Shown: positions 1-9,327, counted from the first letter of the stretch. The stretch: 64,000 nt of DNA from Anaerolineaceae bacterium (GCA_028818375.1 JAPPOB010000007.1:412490-476489), one strand, 5' to 3'. Notes: a model not told the origin generated them from the sequence alone. Numbers and translations: made by a program.

Positions 1-1113
1 TTAATGGGATGGCTGTCGCGCTGGTTTCTCCCGTGGAGCGATGAGCAGATTGCAGGCATTCATCCCTGGGTCGTACTGCCGGCGCTGGCGCTCGTCGTTT
101 TTCATCTGCGCAACCGGCCTCCACCGGAACGCATCGTGTTGCTGCTGACGGCCTTCTCCGGGCTGGCCTGGCTCTACGTGATGATCAAGCTCGCCAGGTC
201 CCACGACTACACAACCATGCACGCCCTGGGCTTCGCGTTGGTATTATGGCTGGCGCTGCTGGCGCGCTTGCGTCAGCCGCGCCTGACCGGCGCCTTGCTG
301 GCCCTGAGTGTGGCCGTCTTTTTGCGCAGCAACCTGGCTGTTGAGGCCCGGCAAGGCGAACACTTCCGCGCTACAGCGGCCTACACGGAAGACTACGATC
401 GCATCCTGAGACAAACCGGTCGCAGTGGCCAGGCCATCTACAGCGAGAGCAACGTGCAGGATGCGATCATCCACCGCAACCGTTATATGCTCGGCTTCTA
501 TCTGGGCGACAATCTGCTGGCGGCCTCCGCCGCGAACGCTGACTATATTGTGGCGTCCCAGGAGTGGCTGGCCCTGCCCCCCGCCAATCCCGGGGACGCA
601 GGCAGTGGCTGGCGCCTGTACCGTACATTGACGCCGGAGAACCGCGTCGCCTTTCTCTTCGACAAGAGCTACGTTGACCATTTTCCGCCAGAGCAAACCA
701 GTGCCGCACACCATTTCGGCACCTCAATCGCGCTGGGGCACTGGGAATTGCACGACAATACCCAGGTGCAGCCCTGCCAGCGCATCAGGGTCGAGAGCTG
801 GTGGCAGGCCACCCGGGTGCCGTTGCCCGATTACAGCATGCAACTTGCGCTTGTGAATCTGGCTGGCGAGTCCCTGGGCGCCAGAAATGCCCGTCTGACG
901 ACGGTCGACTCCAGCATGTGGAAAACGAAGGCCTGGTTCCTCGATCTGCGCTCGCTCACGGTACCCTGTGACGCGCCCGCCGGTGAATATCCACTGGTGT
1001 TGAGCGTGTACGATCCCCTGCTGCTCGCCGAAGAGGGGCCACTGCCGCTGATCAATGCCGATGGCAGCGCCGGCGACACCTGGCTATATCTGACGACGCT
1101 CTTCGTTGAGTAG
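1..1113 (+). CDS. GT-C-like integral membrane protein, C-terminal part (5' end cut by window)
   Basis: The frame is open at base 1, so the start lies outside the window; the first internal ATG is at 4. The visible 370 residues align throughout with the C-terminal half of the 688-residue protein encoded next (1148-3214). They share hydrophobic segments around an H-D-Y-T-x-M-H-A-L-G motif, then a soluble tail of about 140 residues ending in D-T-W-L-Y-L-T-T-L-F. The organisation, several membrane helices followed by a globular extracytoplasmic tail, resembles GT39/PMT-type lipid-linked sugar transferases, but I see no decisive catalytic motif here. The 3' ends of the two genes are close to identical in DNA, which points to recent duplication or gene conversion. 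The function is therefore a family-level guess. Confidence 0.6.
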   Translation, partial: LMGWLSRWFLPWSDEQIAGIHPWVVLPALALVVFHLRNRPPPERIVLLLTAFSGLAWLYVMIKLARSHDYTTMHALGFALVLWLALLARLRQPRLTGALLALSVAVFLRSNLAVEARQGEHFRATAAYTEDYDRILRQTGRSGQAIYSESNVQDAIIHRNRYMLGFYLGDNLLAASAANADYIVASQEWLALPPANPGDAGSGWRLYRTLTPENRVAFLFDKSYVDHFPPEQTSAAHHFGTSIALGHWELHDNTQVQPCQRIRVESWWQATRVPLPDYSMQLALVNLAGESLGARNARLTTVDSSMWKTKAWFLDLRSLTVPCDAPAGEYPLVLSVYDPLLLAEEGPLPLINADGSAGDTWLYLTTLFVE

Positions 1114-1147
1114 ACGGTGAACGCAGGGAAAGGCAGCGGGACGGCGC

Positions 1148-3214
1148 ATGACGGGGAACGCTGAGGGCAGGAAAGCGGGGCGCTTCCTGGCCCGGGCGTA
1201 TTTCTGTCTGCTGGCGCTCATCGTATTCGGCACGCAGTTCAGCCACGCGGGATTCGGCGCCCGTCATCACGGCTGGGTCACGTCGCATGGTCTGGCCATC
1301 GCCGTGCATGCCACCCCCGCCAACGGTTTTGTCGGGCACGCCCGTCTCTTCGTGGAGGAAGGCGGTGCGTTGCGCCTCGACTATTTTGACCGTTACCCCT
1401 TCTTCTTCAGCGCCCTGGTTGGCGCCCTTGTCCGGCTTGCGGAAGACCTGGCGACGCAGGTCTTTATCGCGCGCCAGTTGATGCATGGCATTTTTGTTCT
1501 GACGATGCTCTTCGCCTGGCTGTTGCTGCGGCGGCTGGGGGCGACGGTGACGGCGGCCCTGGCGGGCACAACCCTGGCCTTCGCCGGTTACGGGGTGCTT
1601 TACTTCCGGGGAGCCCTGCACTTCGACCAGCCGGCGATGCTGGGGATGCTGGCGCTGCTCTGCTGCGTCGCGCGGGCGAGCCAGGCGCACCCCGCCAACC
1701 GCCGCTGGTTGCCGGCAGTCACCCTGGTGGCCGTCAGCATGGGTCGCGGCTTCTTTTCCCTGGGTGTACCCGCGCTGTGGCTGGCCCTGACTGCGCTGTC
1801 TGTCCTGCGGCGACCGGGCCTCTCACCCGGGCAGCGCCTGCGCCTCCTTGTGGCGCATGACGCCTTCCGCATGTTGCTGGCCGGCGGGTTGTGGCTGGCC
1901 CTGATGCTGGGCTACAACGTCGCGCAGGAGATGCGCCAACGTGAGGTGCCGCTGCAGGAGACCAGCATCGTGGCAAGTCTGCAACGACGCGCGCCGCTGG
2001 GCCACGAAGGCGGTCGCAACCTCACCACCTCCAACTACCGCATTCCGACCTGGGACGCCTTTGCGACCCTGCAGGCGGACCGTTTCCTGCGCTGGTACGC
2101 GCCGCTGCGTTACGAAAGCAGCGACATCGCGCCGGCGCCCGCCAGCGGGCCGCTCCTGCTGCTGGTGCTGGCGGTCGCGCTGACGCATGCCCTGCGTCAA
2201 GAACGGGCCCTGCGCGAGCCGCTGCTGCTGACGGCGCTTGCCGGGGTGCTGGTCATCGCCGCCATGATTAACCTCACCGCCGAACACGATTACACGATCA
2301 TGCATGCGCTCGGCCTCGCGCTGGTGTTCTGGCTGGCCCTGTTGCGTCCGCTGCAGACCCACAGACGACTCATCGCGCTGGTGCTGGTCACAAGCCTGGC
2401 GCTGTTCCTGCGCTCCAGCCTGCTGGTGGAGGCGGAAAACCGCGACCTGTTCGCCGAAGCGTCGCGCTTCACCGATGACTACAATCGCATTCGCCTGGCG
2501 CTGGAAGCCAGGGGCGTCGGCCAGGCCCGCATCTTCGATACTTTCAAGGGTCATTGCCCCATTTTTCATTCCAAGTGCTTCGCGCCAGGCTTTTATCTGC
2601 GCGATCATGCCATCGCGCGCGATCTGGCGGACGCCGGCTTTGTGCTCAGCGACTACCCCTTTTATCCTACACAGCCCTGGCTGGCTCCGGGCGACCGGGA
2701 GGGGCTGCAGTTGCTCTCGCTAAGCCTGACGCCGGAGAACGGCGCCTACCACCTGTTCGACACGGCGGATTTCGAAACCCGTCATCTGCCGCCGGACATT
2801 GCGCCGCGACAGGTCTTCGGCGGCGAAGTCGCGCTGGGGCACTGGGAACTGCGCGACAGCGTGCAGGTGCAGCCCTGCCAGCGCATTCGTCTGGAAAGCT
2901 GGTGGCAGGCCGCCCGTCGGCCCGCCGCTGACTACAGCATCCAGCTGGCGCTGGTGGACCTGGCGGGCGAGTCTCTGGGCGCCAGCAACGACCAGTTGAC
3001 GACGGTCAACAGCGCGGTATGGGCGCCGGAGCTCTGGTTCCTTGACCTGCGCCCGCTCGCGATTCCCTGTGACGCGCCGGCCGGCGAGTATCCGCTGGTG
3101 CTGAGCGTGTACGACCCGCTGCGACTGGCGGAGCAGGGGCCGCTGCCGCTGATCAACGCCGACGGCAGCGCCGGCGACACCTGGCTTTATCTGACGACGC
3201 TCTTCGTCAACTGA
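1148..3214 (+). CDS. GT-C/PMT-like integral membrane protein, 688 aa
   Basis: A probable polytopic membrane protein. A hydrophobic segment lies near residues 15-40, followed by a first extracytoplasmic loop rich in H, D and aromatic residues (YFDRYPFFFSALVGALV), many further helices to about residue 430, and a soluble C-terminal domain. This layout fits GT39-like glycosyltransferases that use polyprenyl-phosphate sugars, in which acidic residues in the first loop are catalytic; that assignment is inferred, not proven. The ATG at 1148 follows the previous stop by 34 bases and only a weak purine stretch precedes it. The upstream partial gene is a paralogue, so the pair is a tandem duplication. 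No sugar-activating enzymes sit next to it, so the substrate cannot be guessed. Confidence 0.65.
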   Translation: MTGNAEGRKAGRFLARAYFCLLALIVFGTQFSHAGFGARHHGWVTSHGLAIAVHATPANGFVGHARLFVEEGGALRLDYFDRYPFFFSALVGALVRLAEDLATQVFIARQLMHGIFVLTMLFAWLLLRRLGATVTAALAGTTLAFAGYGVLYFRGALHFDQPAMLGMLALLCCVARASQAHPANRRWLPAVTLVAVSMGRGFFSLGVPALWLALTALSVLRRPGLSPGQRLRLLVAHDAFRMLLAGGLWLALMLGYNVAQEMRQREVPLQETSIVASLQRRAPLGHEGGRNLTTSNYRIPTWDAFATLQADRFLRWYAPLRYESSDIAPAPASGPLLLLVLAVALTHALRQERALREPLLLTALAGVLVIAAMINLTAEHDYTIMHALGLALVFWLALLRPLQTHRRLIALVLVTSLALFLRSSLLVEAENRDLFAEASRFTDDYNRIRLALEARGVGQARIFDTFKGHCPIFHSKCFAPGFYLRDHAIARDLADAGFVLSDYPFYPTQPWLAPGDREGLQLLSLSLTPENGAYHLFDTADFETRHLPPDIAPRQVFGGEVALGHWELRDSVQVQPCQRIRLESWWQAARRPAADYSIQLALVDLAGESLGASNDQLTTVNSAVWAPELWFLDLRPLAIPCDAPAGEYPLVLSVYDPLRLAEQGPLPLINADGSAGDTWLYLTTLFVN

Positions 3215-3240
3215 CTCCGGCCCCATGCCTTCCCGCAACG

Positions 3241-3334
3241 ATGCTTCGGGCCTGTGCCCTTGCTATCCCGCGGGATGCTTCGAGCTTACGCTCTTGCTAT
3301 CCCACGGGATGCTTCGAGCTTACGCTCTTGCTAT
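3241..3334 (+). repeat. Three tandem copies of a 34-bp unit (family C)
   Basis: Copies begin at 3241, 3275 and 3309, each starting ATGCTTCGRGC and ending TTGCTATCC or TTGCTATAC; the period is exactly 34 bases. The first copy is the most diverged. Single relatives of the same unit recur at about 29031, 30600 and (inverted) 31600, each beside other palindromic repeats, so this is a dispersed intergenic repeat family, here tandemly amplified just upstream of the lutA-like gene. There are no variable spacers, so it is not a CRISPR array. Confidence 0.85.
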
Positions 3335-3370
3335 ACTGACGGCATCGTCTCCATCGCACAGGCGCCGTCC

Positions 3371-4183
3371 ATGGCCGAGCTGGCCCGCCCCTCGCCACGC
3401 AACAAGCCCGTCTCGCTTTTCGTCACCTGCATCATCGACGCGCTCTACCCGCCCACCGGCATCGCCGTCGTCGAGGTGCTGGAGCATCTGGGTCTGGAAG
3501 TGCGCTTTCCGCAGGCGCAGACCTGCTGCGGCCAGCCCGGCTTCAACGCCGGCTTGCATGACGATGCGCGCCGCGTCGCGCGACATTTCCTGCAGGTCTT
3601 CGCGGACGCCGAAGTGATCGTCACGCCATCCGGCAGCTGCGCCACCATGCTGCGCCACTACTATCCGCAACTCTTCGCCGCTGACCCCGTCTGGCACGAG
3701 CGCGCCTGCCGCGCCGCCCGCATCACCTGGGAGTTCAGCGAATTCCTCGTCGACGGCCTCGGCATCAGCGACCTGGGCGCGCGCCTGGCGCCGACGCGCG
3801 TGGCCTTCCACGACGCCTGCCACGGCTTGCGCGGTTTGGGCTTGCGGGCGCAGGCGCGCGCGCTGGCGGGTCAGGTCGAGGGAGTGACGCTGGTGGAGAT
3901 GCAGGGCGCGCAGCAATGTTGCGGCTTCGGCGGCCTCTTCGCCATCAAGCTGGCCGATATCAGCAACGCCATGCTGCAGGAAAAAATGCAGGCCATCGAA
4001 TCCACGCCGGCCGACGTCTTCCTCACCGGCGATTGCAGCTGTCTGACGCACATTAACGGCGGCCTCGCCCGCCACAGGCGGCCGCAACGGCTGCGCCACG
4101 TCGCCGACCTGCTGGCCGAGGGTCTGCGGGACGCGAAGGTGGCAGGGGTTGCCCAAACACCGGAACCGGAGGAAATACCATGA
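3371..4183 (+). CDS. lutA: LutA/YkgE-type (Fe-S)-binding oxidoreductase subunit
   Basis: A 270-residue protein with two cysteine-rich CCG domains. The N-terminal one has CIIDALYP and then QTCCGQPGFNAG; the second has FHDACHG and then QQCCGFGGLFAIK. Such paired domains bind Fe-S clusters or act in thiol transfer in LutA, GlpC and HdrB-like subunits; LutA works with LutB and LutC in L-lactate oxidation. The ATG at 3371 is preferred over upstream in-frame ATGs because those lie inside the 34-bp repeats. No LutB or LutC partner follows; the next gene overlaps it by 4 bases (ATGA) and encodes an unrelated SIMPL protein. It may therefore serve a dehydrogenase encoded elsewhere. Confidence 0.88.
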   Translation: MAELARPSPRNKPVSLFVTCIIDALYPPTGIAVVEVLEHLGLEVRFPQAQTCCGQPGFNAGLHDDARRVARHFLQVFADAEVIVTPSGSCATMLRHYYPQLFAADPVWHERACRAARITWEFSEFLVDGLGISDLGARLAPTRVAFHDACHGLRGLGLRAQARALAGQVEGVTLVEMQGAQQCCGFGGLFAIKLADISNAMLQEKMQAIESTPADVFLTGDCSCLTHINGGLARHRRPQRLRHVADLLAEGLRDAKVAGVAQTPEPEEIP

Positions 4184-4881
4184 AACGCATGTTGCTCACG
4201 CTAACCCTGTTGCTGACCCTCGTCACGGCCGCGCAGGCGCAGGAGGCCTGGCGCGCCCTGACCGTCACCGGCAGCGGCAGCGCCGGCGGCGCGCCCGACA
4301 TGGCGTTGGTGCGCCTCGGCGTGCAGACCAGCGACGAGGACGTGCTGGCCGCCTTCGACCGTAGCAATCAGATCACCGCCGACATTGTCGAGGCCCTGCT
4401 TGAGCTGGGCATCGAGCGCGCCGACATCCAGACCAGCGGACTGTCCCTGTATCAGGACCGGCCCTACGACCCCTACAGCGACGTCGAGGACGGCACGATC
4501 ATCTACTGGGCGCAGAACACGCTGAGCGTGACCCTGCGCGACGTGACGCTGGTGGGCCAGGCCCTCGGCGTCAGCGTACAGGCCGGCGCCAACTCCATCG
4601 ACCGCCTGTCCTATGGCATCAGCGACCCGGCCGAACTGGAGGCCAGGGCGCGCGAACTGGCCGTCGCCGACGCACGCGCCCGCGCCGAACACCTGGCCGA
4701 ACTGACCGGCGCGCAGCTGGGCCGCGTCTTCAGCATCAACGAGAGCGACGGCGGCTTCCGGACGCGCGCGGAAAGCCTCGAATTCGCCGCGATGGCGGCC
4801 GATGCCGGCGGCACCGCGACCGTGGAAGCCGGTCAGTTGAGCGTCAGCGTGCAGCTGCAGATCACCTGGGAACTGCAATAG
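4180..4881 (+). CDS. SIMPL domain (DUF541) exported protein
   Basis: A 233-residue protein with a clear signal peptide (MKRMLLTLTLLLTLVTAAQAQ) followed by V-T-G-S-G-S, the usual opening of SIMPL/DUF541 domains, and the family's alternating strands to the C-terminus. The domain forms oligomeric periplasmic or extracytoplasmic barrels; relatives have been linked to oxidative stress and envelope functions, but biochemistry is poorly known. The start ATG overlaps the lutA-like stop (ATGA) and has a strong ribosome site (GGAGGAAATACC), so the two are translationally coupled. The C-terminus is reached 24 bases before the first decayed fragment of the neighbouring flavin reductase. Confidence 0.88.
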   Translation: MKRMLLTLTLLLTLVTAAQAQEAWRALTVTGSGSAGGAPDMALVRLGVQTSDEDVLAAFDRSNQITADIVEALLELGIERADIQTSGLSLYQDRPYDPYSDVEDGTIIYWAQNTLSVTLRDVTLVGQALGVSVQAGANSIDRLSYGISDPAELEARARELAVADARARAEHLAELTGAQLGRVFSINESDGGFRTRAESLEFAAMAADAGGTATVEAGQLSVSVQLQITWELQ

Positions 4882-4905
4882 CGCCGCGTCGGCCTGGCGG
4901 GTTTC

Positions 4906-5013
4906 GCTTCCGGCCTGTCTCAATGGCAGATTCACGCTGTGTCAGGGCTCAACCCCCCTGTTTGAGGGCCGCAAGGGTCTGCGCTTCCTCGCGCTCGCGG
5001 TAGCAGGGTCGTT
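4906..5013 (-). pseudogene. Decayed 3'-end echoes of the adjacent flavin reductase gene
   Basis: Downstream of the reductase stop (5026) the minus strand encodes a second, diverged copy of its last codons: CYREREEAQTLAALKQGG and a stop at 4951-4949, compared with [18 protein letters not shown] in the intact gene. A third shorter match, 14 identical bases encoding DRPEA, lies at 4906-4919 (compare 5060-5073). No upstream part of these copies remains. The simplest reading is that tandem paralogues once stood here and were deleted down to their last codons. Confidence 0.7.
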
Positions 5014-5025
5014 CTCTGCCAGGGC

Positions 5026-6462
5026 TCAACTTTCCTGCTTGAGGGTCGCGAGAGCCCTGGCTTCCGGCCTGTCCCGATAAAAGTCATCCAGCGGATAGCA
5101 GCCCGAGACCAGGTTGTTGCGCGGCGCGGTGGTGCAGTCGCTGAAGGTGCGGCAGAGCAGCTTGCGCTGCAGCGGCCGCCCGGCCAGCGTATCCGCCGGC
5201 AGTTCCGGGCAGGCCAGCGCCATGCGTCCCAGACCCACGACATCGACCATCTCGCGCTCGACCGCCGCCTGCGCCACCTGTGGCAGCCATTCCTGCAGAT
5301 AGGAATAGCCGGAGCCGGTGAAGCGCAGCCCCGGATGCGCGGCCTTGAGCTGCGCCGTGGCCTGCACCAGGCGCGCGACGCCCAGCAGCGGGTCCTCGGG
5401 CGGCAGGTAGCCATCCGAGGGCGGGAAGAGCGCCGGCCGCTGAATGTGCGGCACGTAGTAAGGGCTGCCGGCGGTGATGCAGACCATCTGAATCCCCAGT
5501 TGCGCCAGCAGCGCCAGCAGGCGATGGGCCTCGTCCATGCCCGCGCCATGCTCGCCGAAGGCCCGCGGCCAGTCGTCATCGGCGGGCCAGTCGTCGGGGA
5601 CACCGACGCCGTCCGCGCCGGGCTTCCAGGGGGGCATGTCGAAGGCGCTCAGGCGCACGCCGATGCCGAGTCCCGGCGCCTCGCTGCGGATGCCGGCGAC
5701 GATCTCGCGCAGGAAGCGCGAGCGGTTTTCAAAACTTCCGCCGTAGCGTCCCGGGCGACGGAAGGCGCTGAGAAACTCGTGGCCGAGGTAGCCGTGGCAG
5801 TGCTTGATATCGACCCAGGCGAAGCCGGCGCGCTGCGCCAGACGGGCCGCGGCGACGAAGTCCTCGATCAGGCGGGCGATCTCGTCGTCGCCGAGAAGGA
5901 CCGCGTCGTTGTCGGGCGCGATGCCGAACTTCGCGTCCAGCAGGGGATGACGGTAGAGGGTGCGCGGCTGCATTCCCTGGCCGGGGTCGGGGCGGCAGAA
6001 GCGGCCGGAGTGCGTCAGTTGCAGGCCGACGCAGAGGTCATCGACCGCGCCGAAGCGCTCGCGGTGGGCCTCGACGAGGGTCTGGCGCAGGCCGGCGATG
6101 GCGGGCAGGGTGGCTTCGTTGAGCAGCAGCTGATTGGGGTTGGCGCGGCCCTCGTGGCGCACGGCGACGGCCTCCCCGCCCCAGATGAGCTTGGCGCCGC
6201 TGAGGCCGAAGCGTCGCCAGCGGCGGACCGTCAGGTCCGTGGGCTGGCCGTCGAGCGTCCCGTCCCAGCCCTCCATGGGCAGGATGCACCAGCGGTTGCC
6301 GACGGGGCCGAAGTCGCTGTGCAGCGGCCGGGCCATGGGCGAGGCGGGCGCGGCCAGCAGCTCGTCGGCGAGGGGCAGGTCGGCGCCGATGCGCGCCAGG
6401 TGCTCGCGGAACTGCTCGCTGCGGCGCAGGCGCGCGACGCGCGTGATGCGCTCGGCGGACAT
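5026..6462 (-). CDS. Old yellow enzyme-family NADH:flavin oxidoreductase
   Basis: A 478-residue FMN-binding TIM-barrel reductase. Typical features are an N-terminal PMEGWDG..., the QLTHSGRF motif, and [13 protein letters not shown].....[22 protein letters not shown] sequence in the barrel, here with the variant [15 protein letters not shown]. Family members reduce activated alkenes or dienoyl-CoA. It lacks the C-terminal FAD/NAD domain of 2,4-dienoyl-CoA reductases, but the tail holds cysteines ([11 protein letters not shown] and SGCY) of the kind that could hold an Fe-S centre; this is only a possibility. The start at 6462 gives the conserved [18 protein letters not shown] opening; an upstream in-frame ATG adds 35 unlikely residues. 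A TATACT element lies on the minus strand near 6500. Transcribed alone, facing the lutA-SIMPL pair. Confidence 0.88.
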   Translation of the reverse strand: MSAERITRVARLRRSEQFREHLARIGADLPLADELLAAPASPMARPLHSDFGPVGNRWCILPMEGWDGTLDGQPTDLTVRRWRRFGLSGAKLIWGGEAVAVRHEGRANPNQLLLNEATLPAIAGLRQTLVEAHRERFGAVDDLCVGLQLTHSGRFCRPDPGQGMQPRTLYRHPLLDAKFGIAPDNDAVLLGDDEIARLIEDFVAAARLAQRAGFAWVDIKHCHGYLGHEFLSAFRRPGRYGGSFENRSRFLREIVAGIRSEAPGLGIGVRLSAFDMPPWKPGADGVGVPDDWPADDDWPRAFGEHGAGMDEAHRLLALLAQLGIQMVCITAGSPYYVPHIQRPALFPPSDGYLPPEDPLLGVARLVQATAQLKAAHPGLRFTGSGYSYLQEWLPQVAQAAVEREMVDVVGLGRMALACPELPADTLAGRPLQRKLLCRTFSDCTTAPRNNLVSGCYPLDDFYRDRPEARALATLKQES

Positions 6463-6555
6463 GGCGTGGCCTTCGGGTGGCGGCGGGTCAGAGGGGGAGT
6501 ATAGCGTGTGGGGGTAGGATGGGCGGAGGAGAGGGTTGTGGAGGAGATAAAGTAC

Positions 6556-6598
6556 GAAAATCGCCAATCATTCAGTTACAATATTTTTGGCGATTTTC
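6556..6598 (-). terminator. 12-bp hairpin at the end of the defence operon
   Basis: GAAAATCGCCAA at 6556-6567 is perfectly repeated in inverse orientation at 6587-6598, with a 19-base loop that contains the stop codon of the DUF3644 gene (6572-6574). On the minus strand the stem is followed by an AT-rich stretch rather than a clean T-run, so it may act as a terminator or a 3'-end stabiliser. Confidence 0.55.
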
Positions 6599-7567
6599 TT
6601 CACAATGATTTCGTACAAAAGTCAGCCAACTTTCGTACCAGTACCATTGCTTTCTTTGTTCCGTCGCGTACGTGCCGAATCCCTTCCTTTCTTCTTTCGC
6701 GTTGTGTGACTGCCACAGTCTGGTGTGGTGGTGCATATTGAAATTTACGTATCCTTCATCCCGCATAATTTGAACGATTTCACTAGGAAGAAACTTCCTG
6801 CGTTCGGTCTCTTTCAGGACAACATACAATTTGTTCAGTTCCTTACCTGCTGCGGACTCGGGATCTAGGAATTCGACAGCCCTATCGGCTTGCCCTGGCC
6901 GATTTGCAAGTTTCCGCGTGAAAATCAGACGTTCGGAGAACTTTCGGCTATTAAATTCGTCATCAGCCAAAGAGTTATCAAATTCATTTATGTAGTCGCT
7001 GACGACAGACGGTATCCCTTCCATGACTTCGGAACCCCGAACAATCTGACTCTGCATCAGATCACGAAACTGGATCGTATAGGATAAGTGATCTTCTATT
7101 CCAAATCTGTCGCCGTGCAGCTTGGTTATGTAAGTTGCAAAGTTTAGTGCACAGGCGTGATACCTCCCGCTTAGATAGTCATCGAGACTGACAGCCATCT
7201 GGTGTTCAATCACATTGCGCAATCCAATCAGGAAGCGCAGATTGTTCTTGGTATCTCTATCGATTGGACATTCACTGAACTTCAAGCACTTCGTTAGGTC
7301 CCAATGCCGAATTTGGCCATCACTTGTGCGAATGTATCTCTTTCGTTTTCCTCTTTTCTCGTAATAGCGGTAATCGACCCCTTTCCTTCGGTAGTAAGCA
7401 TGAAGGAGATAGGTCCACGCGATAATCATCAAGACAATGTAGGACTCGGATTTGAACTTTGAAGTTGGGTTATTGAATATCTGAACAGCACTCAGTGCTG
7501 CTTCACGGGACTGGTACACCAAGTTATCAGCAATGGACTTGAATCGGCGTTTGCGCTTCGCAGCCAT
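6572..7567 (-). CDS. DUF3644 domain protein of a restriction/defence operon
   Basis: A 331-residue protein whose N-terminal two thirds match the DUF3644 pattern: basic start, SREAALSAVQIFNNPTSKFKSESYIVLMIIAWTYLLHAYYRR split over a helical bundle, then LRNVIEHQM (an R-N-x-x-E-H-type motif), and a tryptophan/tyrosine-rich C-terminal third that could bind nucleic acid. DUF3644 proteins are often found next to restriction or abortive-infection genes; their biochemistry is not established. The ATG at 7567 overlaps the methyltransferase stop by one base (TGATG), so translation is coupled. The gene is visibly poorer in G+C than everything around it, suggesting separate acquisition. Confidence 0.75.
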   Translation of the reverse strand: MAAKRKRRFKSIADNLVYQSREAALSAVQIFNNPTSKFKSESYIVLMIIAWTYLLHAYYRRKGVDYRYYEKRGKRKRYIRTSDGQIRHWDLTKCLKFSECPIDRDTKNNLRFLIGLRNVIEHQMAVSLDDYLSGRYHACALNFATYITKLHGDRFGIEDHLSYTIQFRDLMQSQIVRGSEVMEGIPSVVSDYINEFDNSLADDEFNSRKFSERLIFTRKLANRPGQADRAVEFLDPESAAGKELNKLYVVLKETERRKFLPSEIVQIMRDEGYVNFNMHHHTRLWQSHNAKEERKGFGTYATEQRKQWYWYESWLTFVRNHCEENRQKYCN

Positions 7568-9327
7568 CACAACAGCCGGCCCTGCGCGTCACGCTGCTCG
7601 GGGGCGCGGGGGGCCTGGCGGAAGGTGCCGTGTTGAGTCGGCATCTCCACCGACTTGCCGTCGAGCAGGTCCTCGATGGTCAGGATTTGTATCCGCGGGA
7701 AGCGACCCCACATCTCCGACTCGTAGTAACCGGCTGCGAAAGCCGACTTCTGCATCTGGCTCGTGGGTGGCTGCAATGTGATGAAGACTCCAATGGCTGT
7801 ACCGGCACCAAGCAGGCCGCGCAGGTCGCCGATATCGGGGCGACTCACCTTACCCGACTTGACCTGCACGACGACGCGCTGTGTGCGCTTTTCCTCGTCG
7901 AGGAAGTGGATGACGCCGTCCACGCCGCCGTCGGCCCCTTTCTTGCCGCGTCGCCCGCCACCTGAACTACCCAGCGGTCTTGCGCCGACGAGGGAGAGGG
8001 CCCACCACTGGAACTGGTAGCGGCCGTCCTGTTCCTGCTCGGCGAGGTTGCGGGCGCCGGCGAGGTCCTGCGGCTCGCCGATGACGCGGTAGTCGCTGCC
8101 CGCGGGCTGGCCGCCTGTGGCCTTCGCCGGCCAAGACGACAAGCCATGGCGGTCCTGCAGGCGGTACTTCATCAGAGCGACGCTGAGGTGGGTGATGTCG
8201 ATGCCGATCCAGCGGCGGCCGAGTCCCTGGGCGGCGTCGATGGCGGTGCCGCAGCCGCAGAAGGGGTCGAGCACGACGTCGCCGGGGTTGCTGCTGGCGC
8301 GGATGATGCGCTCCAGCAGGGCGAGGGGCTTCTGCGTCGGGTAGCCGAGGCGTTCCTTGGCGTGTGCGCCGATGGGCCCAACATCCGTCCAGTTGGTATC
8401 CATGACGCGCCCCGGCATCTCGCTGAGATATCGCTTCAGGCGAAGCCGCTTGTCCCTTGACGCGGGATACCAGACGCGCCCTTCTTCATCCAGTTTTTGC
8501 ATGGTTTCCTGACTGTAACGCCAGCCACGCTCTGGGGGTTGGTACCCTTTCCACACGTACCAGCCGCGAGGTCTGCCGGTTTCAGGGAGGATTGCAGCCA
8601 TCCCTCCGCCTTCTGGCGCCGCCATGTTGTCAAGCGTGTAGGGTCCTCTGCCGTCATCATCGTCATGGCGGTAATTTTTCTGTACATATTCGTCATCGTA
8701 GGGACCGTACTGTGTGTTCCAAGTGGCATCGTCGTCTTTGACATAGTAGAGGAGAATGTCGTTCACGCGTGCCCATTTCTTGGCGTCGCTGTGGGTCGTC
8801 GTACGCTTCCACACGATTTCGTTGTGGAAATTCCACTCGCCGAAGATGGTGTCCAGCACCAGCTTGAGGTAGTGGCTGGCGGTCGGGTCGCAGTGGAGGT
8901 AGAGGCTGCCGGTCGGCTTGAGCACGCGGTGCAGTTCGGCGAGGCGGGCGGCCATCATCACCAGGTAGGCGGACATCTGGTTGCGGCCAAGCAGGCCCGT
9001 CTCATCCTGGCCGCCGACCAGCGCGGTCAGCAGGCGCACGAGACGCTCGTCGGCGCTTGTGCCGCGAGCGGCGAAGCGAGAGGCGCCGGTGACGAGGTCG
9101 GTGTAGAGGTCTTCGGTGCCGCGGCCCCAGTGCCAGCTGTCCTCGAAGGCGGTGATCTGCGCGTCGCTGTCGCGGCCGCTTTCGTCGCGGAAGAGCACGT
9201 TGTAGCTGCGGTTGGAGTTGAAGGGCGGGTCGAGGTAGATGAGGTCGACCGAGGCGTCGGGGAAGTACGCGCGGTCGCGCAGCAGGGTCAGGTTGTCGCC
9301 GTAGAAGAGGGTGTTGGCGTGGGTCAT
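7567..9327 (-). CDS. DNA methyltransferase fused to a Mrr-like PD-(D/E)XK nuclease domain
   Basis: 586 residues in two parts. Residues 1-395 form a beta-class amino-DNA methyltransferase: catalytic motif IV DPPF at 33-36 near the N-terminus and SAM-binding motif I DPFCGCG at 354-360 near the end of the domain. Residues about 430-560 look like a Mrr_cat/restriction endonuclease domain: [10 protein letters not shown] at 464-473 supplies the acidic residue, and QVKSG at 488-492 supplies the D/E-x-K equivalent (Q-V-K). The protein could thus methylate and cut, or use the nuclease-like domain to recruit a partner. It starts two bases after the PIN gene stop and overlaps the DUF3644 gene, so all are one operon. 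Recognition sequence is unknown. Confidence 0.85.
   Translation of the reverse strand: MTHANTLFYGDNLTLLRDRAYFPDASVDLIYLDPPFNSNRSYNVLFRDESGRDSDAQITAFEDSWHWGRGTEDLYTDLVTGASRFAARGTSADERLVRLLTALVGGQDETGLLGRNQMSAYLVMMAARLAELHRVLKPTGSLYLHCDPTASHYLKLVLDTIFGEWNFHNEIVWKRTTTHSDAKKWARVNDILLYYVKDDDATWNTQYGPYDDEYVQKNYRHDDDDGRGPYTLDNMAAPEGGGMAAILPETGRPRGWYVWKGYQPPERGWRYSQETMQKLDEEGRVWYPASRDKRLRLKRYLSEMPGRVMDTNWTDVGPIGAHAKERLGYPTQKPLALLERIIRASSNPGDVVLDPFCGCGTAIDAAQGLGRRWIGIDITHLSVALMKYRLQDRHGLSSWPAKATGGQPAGSDYRVIGEPQDLAGARNLAEQEQDGRYQFQWWALSLVGARPLGSSGGGRRGKKGADGGVDGVIHFLDEEKRTQRVVVQVKSGKVSRPDIGDLRGLLGAGTAIGVFITLQPPTSQMQKSAFAAGYYESEMWGRFPRIQILTIEDLLDGKSVEMPTQHGTFRQAPRAPEQRDAQGRLL

Noticed and set aside
3241..3334. 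Possible CRISPR array
   Set aside because: Repeats are directly adjacent with a 34-base period and no unique spacers; no cas genes nearby.
3254..3370. Longer N-terminus for the lutA-like protein using upstream ATGs
   Set aside because: Those ATGs belong to the 34-base repeat units (ATGCTTCGRGC), so the extension would be translated repeat.
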